Source: Acidobacteriota bacterium
GTDB lineage: Bacteria > Acidobacteriota > Terriglobia > Terriglobales > Acidobacteriaceae
Assembly: GCA_021793405.1 (NCBI GenBank)
Contig: JAJYSV010000021.1
Location: 1 to 55,933 of the forward strand
Direction: 5' to 3'
Length of the DNA stretch: 55,933 nt
A program made the position numbers and the translations under genes. This document shows positions 50,845-55,933 of the stretch, piece by piece; position 1 is the stretch's first letter; each line of letters opens with the position of its first letter. Below the pieces are notes generated by a model, which saw nothing but the letters and a program-made list of their open reading frames with translations, did no database searches and was not told the origin of the DNA.

Positions 50845-52019
50845 TGGAACCCCACACCCATAAAGCCATCCTTCCCGGTGCAACCATCGGCATCCTTGGC
50901 GGTGGTCAGCTGGGCCGCATGATGGCGATGGCGGCTCGCTCGCTTGGCTATCGCATCCAGGTTCTCGATCCCGATCCCTCGTGTCCAGCACGATTTGTCG
51001 TTGACGCTTGTTTTGAGGCTGCGTGGAATGACGCGCGTGCAGCCGCCGACTTGGCTCGCGGATGCGATGTGGTTACGCTCGAAATCGAGCAAATTTCCGT
51101 GCCTGCCATCGAAGCAGCGGAGCGTCATGCGCCCATGCGCCCCAGTTCGAAGATGCTGGCCATCATTCAGGATCGCATTCTGCAAAAAGATTGGCTGGTC
51201 GCGCATGGCTTGCCCATCGGTGAGTATCGTGCCGTATCTGATCTGACGCAGTTTCATGCCGCAGTTAGGGAATTGGGTGGCCGGTGTTTCGCGAAGAGTG
51301 CTCACGGTGGCTATGACGGTCGTAGTCAGGAAAAGCTGGGGTTTTCGCAATCCGCGGATGCAGCCGCCATCGATGCCGCGTGGAAATCGCTTGGGCAACG
51401 CCCCATTGTGGTCGAGCAAGCCATCGAGCTCGAAATGGAGATCTCCGTTATGGTCGCCCGCTCGCCACGCGGAGAGATGAAAGTCTATCCCGCCGCCGTC
51501 AATCATCATCAGCAGCAGATTCTTGTCTGGAGCGCGATTCCCGCCGACATCCCTGCCATTATCGCGAAACAGGCGCGCGAGCTGGCGCTGTCGATTGCGG
51601 AGCAGTTCCATCTCGAAGGGCTGCTGGCAGTGGAAATGTTTGTGGCGAAAGACGGCCGGCTATTGGTGAATGAACTTGCTCCCCGTCCCCACAATAGCTA
51701 TCACTCCAGCGAGCGAGCCTGTACCACTAGCCAGTTTGAACAGGCTGTGCGTGCTGTCTGCAATCTGCCTCTTGGAGAGGTGGAAGTGATCCAACCCGCG
51801 GCCATCGTCAATCTGCTGGGCGATGTCTGGCTCGATGCGAATCCGGAAACCGGCCCGCGCTTCGATCTTGCATTGGCCGTTCCCGGTGTGCGATTGCATC
51901 TGTATGAAAAGCACGTTCCCCGCGCCGGTCGTAAAATGGGCCATCTATCCGGAGTCGGCAAAACTGTGCAGGAAGCCGTGCAGTCTGTCCTTGAAGCAAA
52001 AAGCAGACTGCAACGATAA
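50844..52019 (+). CDS. purK: N5-carboxyaminoimidazole ribonucleotide synthase
   Basis: PurK is the ATP-grasp enzyme that makes N5-CAIR from AIR, bicarbonate and ATP. The 391-residue protein starts at 50844 with the fold's GILGGGQLGRMMA motif. ATP-grasp elements follow: GGRCFAKSAHGGYDGRS, VVEQAIELEMEISVMVARS and VEMFVAKDGRLLVNELAPRP followed by HNSYH. It is coupled to purE and closed by a strong terminator. Confidence 0.95.
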   Translation: MEPHTHKAILPGATIGILGGGQLGRMMAMAARSLGYRIQVLDPDPSCPARFVVDACFEAAWNDARAAADLARGCDVVTLEIEQISVPAIEAAERHAPMRPSSKMLAIIQDRILQKDWLVAHGLPIGEYRAVSDLTQFHAAVRELGGRCFAKSAHGGYDGRSQEKLGFSQSADAAAIDAAWKSLGQRPIVVEQAIELEMEISVMVARSPRGEMKVYPAAVNHHQQQILVWSAIPADIPAIIAKQARELALSIAEQFHLEGLLAVEMFVAKDGRLLVNELAPRPHNSYHSSERACTTSQFEQAVRAVCNLPLGEVEVIQPAAIVNLLGDVWLDANPETGPRFDLALAVPGVRLHLYEKHVPRAGRKMGHLSGVGKTVQEAVQSVLEAKSRLQR

Positions 52020-52042
52020 CAGCTGCATCAACTTTCATTCGA

Positions 52043-52074
52043 AAGAAAAAGCAGGCCATGGCCTGCTTTTTCTT
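52043..52074. terminator. Bidirectional rho-independent terminator after purK
   Basis: Perfect 15-nt arms (AAGAAAAAGCAGGCC / GGCCTGCTTTTTCTT) surround an AT spacer. The GC core with a T-run on both strands serves purK and the convergent E2 gene. Confidence 0.85.
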
Positions 52075-52092
52075 GATACTTGTCAAACCTTC

Positions 52093-53829
52093 TTACCCGA
52101 TATCGCCGTCCCAGTTCTCCAGCGTTTTCTTCATCTCCGCCATGAATTTCCCGGCATCGGCGCCGTCAATCACGCGGTGGTCGAAGCCCAGCGTGAGTCG
52201 CATAATATGACGGACAGCAATGCTGTCGTTGCCGTCGGCATCCGTCACGACCGTGGGTTCCTTAAATAGTCCGCCGACCCCAAGAATGGCCGTCTCTGGT
52301 TGGTTGATCACCGGCGTTCCGAATTGTTCGCCGAAGATTCCCGGATTGGTAATCGTAAACGTACCCCCCGAGGCCTCGTCCGGTTTCAGCTTTTTCGCGC
52401 GAGCCCGTCCGGCTAGATCAGCGATACCGCGCGCCAATCCAAGGAAGCTGCGATCCTCCGCCTGCTTGATTACCGGAACAATCAGGCCCCAATCGAGCGC
52501 GACAGCGATGCCGATGTTGATGTTCTGGTGGTAGCGGATGGCGTTGCCTTCGAGCGATGCATTCACGATCGGCATCTTGCGCAGGCAGCTGACGACCGCA
52601 CTGGCGATAAATGGCATATAGGTCAGCTTGACGCCGTTCCGTTGTTCGTACTTCGACTTTTCGCGCTCGCGAATCTTCACGATTCGCGTCATGTCGATCT
52701 TGAAGACGCTGTGGACATGGGCACTGGTGTGCTTCGACTCGACCATGCGCTGCGCGATGATGGAACGCATCTTCGATAGCGGAACCAGTTCGCCGGGTCT
52801 GGATACCGCTGCAGGCGCGGAGGCGGTCAAGGAAGGCGCAGCCGAGAGTGTGGGCGCAGCTGTTACTGCCTGGCTGGCGATAGCCGGAGTGACCGAACCT
52901 TTCCCCTGCTGGCTCAGATACGCGAGCGCATCCTCTTTCGTGATGCGTCCGCCAGCGCCCGTGCCCCTGATTTTCGAAAGATCCAGGTTATTGTCTTTGG
53001 CAATGCGCCGAACCAGCGGCGAAGACCGGCCATGCTCGCCAGCCTCAGTGGGAGCGGCACTCGAAGGGGCGGAAGCTGCCGCTGGCGTCGCGCTTGGTTG
53101 CACCGCTGCCTGCTTCTCCACCGTCGCGGCTGCGGCTGGTGCGCCTGCACCCGCTGTACTCGCGCCAATCACAGCAACCACCGTGTTGATCTCGACCGTG
53201 GTCCCTTCAGGCACCTTAATCTCCGTCAACACACCTGCGGCGGGAGCCGGAATTTCGGCGTCCACTTTATCCGTCGAAATCTCAAACAGAGGCTCATCCC
53301 GCTGTACTGTATCGCCAACTTTCTTCAGCCACTTGGTAATCGTTCCCTCGAAGATCGACTCGCCCATCTGCGGCATCACAATGTTCGTGCCGCCTGTGCT
53401 GCCCGCCGTCGATGACACCTCTCGCCCGCTCGACATATCCGCCGAACCGCCTGAAGTGGGCGCAGGTGCTGGTGCAGTTGCTGGAGGAGGAGCCGGTTCC
53501 TTTGCCTTTTCCGGGGCTGTTGCGACGGCGCCTTCTTTGGCCATTTTCGCTGCGTCAATTGTCGTCGCGGAATTCGATGCCGCCGCTCCGTCGCTTTCGC
53601 CGATCACGGCCACGATGGTATTGATCTCCACTGTCGCGCCCTCGGACACCTTAATCTCCGTCAACACTCCGGACGCTGGCGCAGGAATTTCGGCGTCTAC
53701 TTTGTCGGTCGAAATCTCGAACAATGGCTCATCCCGCTGAACTGTGTCCCCAGCTTTCTTCAGCCACTTGGTAATCGTTCCCTCGAAGATCGACTCGCCC
53801 ATTTGCGGCATCACTACGTTCGTTGGCAT
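52093..53829 (-). CDS. 2-oxo acid dehydrogenase E2, double-lipoyl acyltransferase
   Basis: The 578-residue protein has two near-identical lipoyl domains (residues about 1-82 and 150-230) with lipoylation motif ISTDKVDAEI in each. A peripheral-subunit-binding domain lies near 270-310 (SSPLVRRIAKDNNLDLSKIR). The catalytic acyltransferase domain ends with DHRVIDGADAGKF. Ala/Pro-rich linkers join the domains. It transfers acyl groups to CoA in a pyruvate, 2-oxoglutarate or branched-chain complex; which one cannot be told from sequence alone. lipB and lpd lie upstream on the same strand, supplying the lipoyl cofactor and E3. No E1 gene is in the window. Confidence 0.92.
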   Translation of the reverse strand: MPTNVVMPQMGESIFEGTITKWLKKAGDTVQRDEPLFEISTDKVDAEIPAPASGVLTEIKVSEGATVEINTIVAVIGESDGAAASNSATTIDAAKMAKEGAVATAPEKAKEPAPPPATAPAPAPTSGGSADMSSGREVSSTAGSTGGTNIVMPQMGESIFEGTITKWLKKVGDTVQRDEPLFEISTDKVDAEIPAPAAGVLTEIKVPEGTTVEINTVVAVIGASTAGAGAPAAAATVEKQAAVQPSATPAAASAPSSAAPTEAGEHGRSSPLVRRIAKDNNLDLSKIRGTGAGGRITKEDALAYLSQQGKGSVTPAIASQAVTAAPTLSAAPSLTASAPAAVSRPGELVPLSKMRSIIAQRMVESKHTSAHVHSVFKIDMTRIVKIREREKSKYEQRNGVKLTYMPFIASAVVSCLRKMPIVNASLEGNAIRYHQNINIGIAVALDWGLIVPVIKQAEDRSFLGLARGIADLAGRARAKKLKPDEASGGTFTITNPGIFGEQFGTPVINQPETAILGVGGLFKEPTVVTDADGNDSIAVRHIMRLTLGFDHRVIDGADAGKFMAEMKKTLENWDGDIG

Positions 53830-53830
53830 G
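53200..53830. repeat. Duplicated lipoyl-domain DNA within the E2 gene
   Basis: About 190-200 bp encoding the first lipoyl domain (near 53630-53830) is nearly the same as that encoding the second (near 53200-53395). For example, CTCGAAGATCGACTCGCCCA occurs in both. The protein copies differ at only a few of about 78 positions, pointing to recent duplication or gene conversion. Confidence 0.7.
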
Positions 53831-54128
53831 GATTCCTTCCTGCTTTCGTTCAGCTTTCAGATTGCCTTTGTTTTCAAATCATTCGATGCGGCGTCTGATC
53901 CCCGCCCGGGCCAGCCACAACATTTTGTCCACAGCTGGACTTGGATTTCGATTCAGGGATGGTAAGGGATGGAATTTCTATTTTCCTTGTCGCCATAAGA
54001 CGATTTTTCCTGCCGTTTTGCACCAAATTAAATTCTATATGACAGGATGCCGAACAGCGATCTCGCGGCTAGACCCCATATGTCTCTCAAAGGAACATCT
54101 CGCCTCCATTTTTCCGGGACCTGCCCTT
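53830..54128. other. Intergenic region between lipB and the E2 gene
   Basis: No gene is supported in these 299 nt. On the minus strand it must carry the ribosome site of the E2 gene, and possibly a promoter. I see no clear hexamer pair or hairpin. Confidence 0.4.
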
Positions 54129-54884
54129 TCAGTGTGAGCTGCGGGCTTTACCCGGCAGAGATTTTTGCAGCAGCGCTTCCACCGATTCCGTCCACAACAC
54201 CTGCCTGCCAAAAATTCGTCCAAAATTCCGCGCCACCGCGTGCATCGCCTGCTCCATTGTTGGCATGGCGCCGGAATGTTCGTCGATTTCCTCTTCCAGG
54301 CTGGTGACAGCACAGTCGGTGATGCCGCAGGGAACGATCAGGCGAAAATCCCGTAGGTCGGTCGTCACATTCCACGCGAATCCGTGAGAAGTAATTCCCT
54401 GAGAAATATGCACGCCGATGGCGGCAATCTTCTTCTCTGGGATGCTGCCGCCAGGTATCGTCCAGACGCCGGTGCGTCCCGCGATGCGCTGGGTCAACAC
54501 CCCATACTCCGCGCAGGTTCGAATCAACACTTCTTCCAGGTAGCGGACGTATTCGACAGCGCCCAGATGTGGGCCCTTCTTGCCGGGAAATTCTCCGCGC
54601 AAATCCAAAATCGGATAGCCGACGATCTGACCGGGCCCGTGATAGGTCACATCGCCACCGCGATCAATCTCATGGACGCTGATCCCGCGCCGCGTCAACT
54701 CCGCATCGGTGGCCAGGACATTGGCCAGATGCGCATTTCTACCCAGCGTGAGCACCGGCGGATGTTCCAGCAGCACCAGCACGTCCCCGATCTTCTGTTG
54801 CTTGCGCAGCGCCACTAGCTCCTGCTGAAGCTCCAGCGCTTCCGGATATCCAATGCGACCGAGATGGAGCAGATGCAGCAGCAT
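54129..54884 (-). CDS. lipB: Octanoyltransferase LipB
   Basis: LipB transfers octanoyl from acyl carrier protein to lipoyl domains, the first step of lipoate synthesis. Motifs: LLEHPPVLTLGRNAH, RGGDVTYHGPGQIVGYPI, the catalytic Lys in EKKIAAIG and the catalytic Cys in VPCGITDC. The ATG at 54884 gives a usual 251-residue protein; a GTG at 54956 would add 24 residues and crosses a hairpin. It lies between lpd and the E2 gene, consistent with one lipoate-related operon. Confidence 0.93.
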   Translation of the reverse strand: MLLHLLHLGRIGYPEALELQQELVALRKQQKIGDVLVLLEHPPVLTLGRNAHLANVLATDAELTRRGISVHEIDRGGDVTYHGPGQIVGYPILDLRGEFPGKKGPHLGAVEYVRYLEEVLIRTCAEYGVLTQRIAGRTGVWTIPGGSIPEKKIAAIGVHISQGITSHGFAWNVTTDLRDFRLIVPCGITDCAVTSLEEEIDEHSGAMPTMEQAMHAVARNFGRIFGRQVLWTESVEALLQKSLPGKARSSH

Positions 54885-54921
54885 GAATAAATATCGCGGA
54901 ATTGCAGGAGACCTGCGGGTG

Positions 54922-54946
54922 CCCACATTCGCGAAACTAATGTGGG
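54922..54946 (-). other. Hairpin between lpd and lipB
   Basis: A perfect 8-bp stem CCCACATT/AATGTGGG with a 9-nt loop lies between the lpd stop and the preferred lipB start. A second small hairpin (GCAGG-TCT-CCTGC) follows. No T-run is present. It may tune lipB translation or mRNA stability. Confidence 0.4.
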
Positions 54947-54958
54947 ATTCTTTCACTC

Positions 54959-55933
54959 TTATGCATTGATCGCCATATTTTCGACGCTGCCAAAACCGTC
55001 CAGCATGGCCTCGGCCAGCGTTGGATGCGCATGGATTGTAAACATCATCTCCTCGACCGTCGCTTCCAGTTCGATCGCCGTCACCGCTTCAGCAATCAAC
55101 TCCGTCGCCTGCGGCCCGATGATGTGGACGCCAAGAATCTCGCCATATTTTGCATCCGCCACAATCTTCACAAAGCCATCGTGCGAGTCCACAATCGAAG
55201 CCTTCGAGTTGGCCGTGAACGGAAATTTCCCCACCTTCACCTGCAAGCCCTTTTCCTTGGCTGCGGCTTCCGTCAGGCCCACGCTGCCAATCTGCGGCTC
55301 GCAGTACGTGCAGGCAGGAATGCGATCGCGCCGTACGGGGCGCGCATATTTTCCCGCGATCTTCGCGGCCACCACCATGCCGCACATCGCGCCGACGTGC
55401 GCCAACTGCGGCAGTCCCGCGACAATGTCGCCAATCGCGTACACGCCCGGCTCCGTCGTTTGCATCCACTCGTTGACCTTGATGAATCCGCGATCCGGCT
55501 GGATGCTTGTCTTCTCCAACCCGACATTCTCCGTGCGCGGCGCGCGCCCCACAGCCACCAGCACCTTCTCCGCTTCCTTCACCATCTGCTTGCCGTCGGC
55601 ACCGGTCGCCGTCACCTTCACGCCATTCTTGGTCTTCTCCAGCTTCTCGAACTTCGTGCCGGCGAATGATTCAATCCCGCGTTTGCGGAAGGCCCGCGCC
55701 AGTTCCTTGCTTACGTCTTCATCTTCATTCGGCACCAGCCACGGAAGAAATTCGATGATGGTGATGTCCGCGCCAAAACTCTTGAAAATCGATCCAAATT
55801 CGACCCCCACCGCGCCCGCGCCAATCACCACCATGGACTTGGGAATCTCTTTCAGCGACAGAATCTCCATATTCGTCAGCACGCGGCTGTCCGGCTCCAA
55901 TCCCGGCAGCATCTTGGCATCCGAACCCGTCGC
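54959..55933 (-). CDS. lpd: Dihydrolipoyl dehydrogenase, C-terminal part (runs off the window)
   Basis: The reading frame is open to the right edge, so the N-terminus with the FAD motif and redox disulfide lies outside. Seen here are ATGSDAKMLPG, the NAD motif VIGAGAVGVEFGSIF, the second FAD motif YAIGDIVAG and the dimerisation end IHAHPTLAEA with the catalytic His and Glu. E3 reoxidises dihydrolipoyl groups of the 2-oxo acid dehydrogenases. lipB and the E2 gene follow on the same strand. Confidence 0.93.
   Translation of the reverse strand, partial: ATGSDAKMLPGLEPDSRVLTNMEILSLKEIPKSMVVIGAGAVGVEFGSIFKSFGADITIIEFLPWLVPNEDEDVSKELARAFRKRGIESFAGTKFEKLEKTKNGVKVTATGADGKQMVKEAEKVLVAVGRAPRTENVGLEKTSIQPDRGFIKVNEWMQTTEPGVYAIGDIVAGLPQLAHVGAMCGMVVAAKIAGKYARPVRRDRIPACTYCEPQIGSVGLTEAAAKEKGLQVKVGKFPFTANSKASIVDSHDGFVKIVADAKYGEILGVHIIGPQATELIAEAVTAIELEATVEEMMFTIHAHPTLAEAMLDGFGSVENMAINA

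Noticed and set aside
52628-53740. Long plus-strand open frame opposite the E2 gene
   Set aside because: It mirrors the Ala/Pro-rich linkers and lipoyl repeats of E2 and has no family resemblance.

Overview
The window looks like a chromosomal segment of an Acidobacteriota bacterium, probably class Terriglobia (inference). The base composition is moderately GC-rich. Housekeeping genes (dnaB, alr, mnmG, purE/purK, glyA, lipB, lpd, a double-lipoyl E2) are interleaved with families common in that phylum: a very large secreted beta-propeller protein with repeated choice-of-anchor-D-type domains, DUF4126, DUF2461, and a Gly/His-rich exported protein. No rRNA, tRNA or CRISPR array was recognised. 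One structural RNA, RNase P RNA (rnpB), is clear.

Region 1 (about 0.6-2.7 kb, minus strand) holds a Gfo/Idh/MocA oxidoreductase resembling the sugar-nucleotide dehydrogenase of the lipid A pathway, a small unknown gene, and an HTH regulator whose promoter overlaps an inverted repeat. Region 2 (2.8-22.9 kb, plus strand) is a compact phage-like cluster. A consensus promoter and a roughly 400-nt leader are followed by a zinc-ribbon protein and a sigma-region-4-like protein. After these come an exported tail-fibre-like protein, a lysis-like cassette, large terminase, a HipA-like kinase with its DUF3037 partner, portal, protease, scaffold-like protein, major capsid protein, connectors, tail proteins and a holin-like protein. 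I see no integrase, replication gene or tape-measure gene, so it may be a domesticated prophage or gene-transfer-agent-like unit. A transposase remnant marks its right side.

Region 3 (23.2-31.5 kb) has a membrane protein, the 1718-residue surface protein, a UDP-sugar epimerase and a multi-pass membrane protein. Region 4 (30.6-34.5 kb) is the rnpB locus. The last 21 nt of rnpB are repeated exactly 2.6 kb downstream. The repeats enclose a small island with dinD, a winged-helix-like gene, a small unknown gene and a frameshifted gene, but no integrase. Independently, the first 25 nt of rnpB are repeated exactly 0.93 kb upstream, with the membrane-protein gene between the copies.

Region 5 (34.5-56 kb) is mostly housekeeping: a flavin disulfide reductase, DUF4126, glyA, two unknown genes, a TsdA-like dihaem cytochrome c, an alpha/beta hydrolase, alr-dnaB, a SnoaL-like protein, mnmG, purEK and the lipoate-dependent dehydrogenase genes (E2, lipB, lpd). 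A truncated copy of the hydrolase 3' end lies on the far side of the cytochrome gene, so that gene too is bracketed by direct repeats.

The strongest leads are the rnpB island with its repeats, the phage-like cluster, and the HipA-like/DUF3037 pair placed between terminase and portal.
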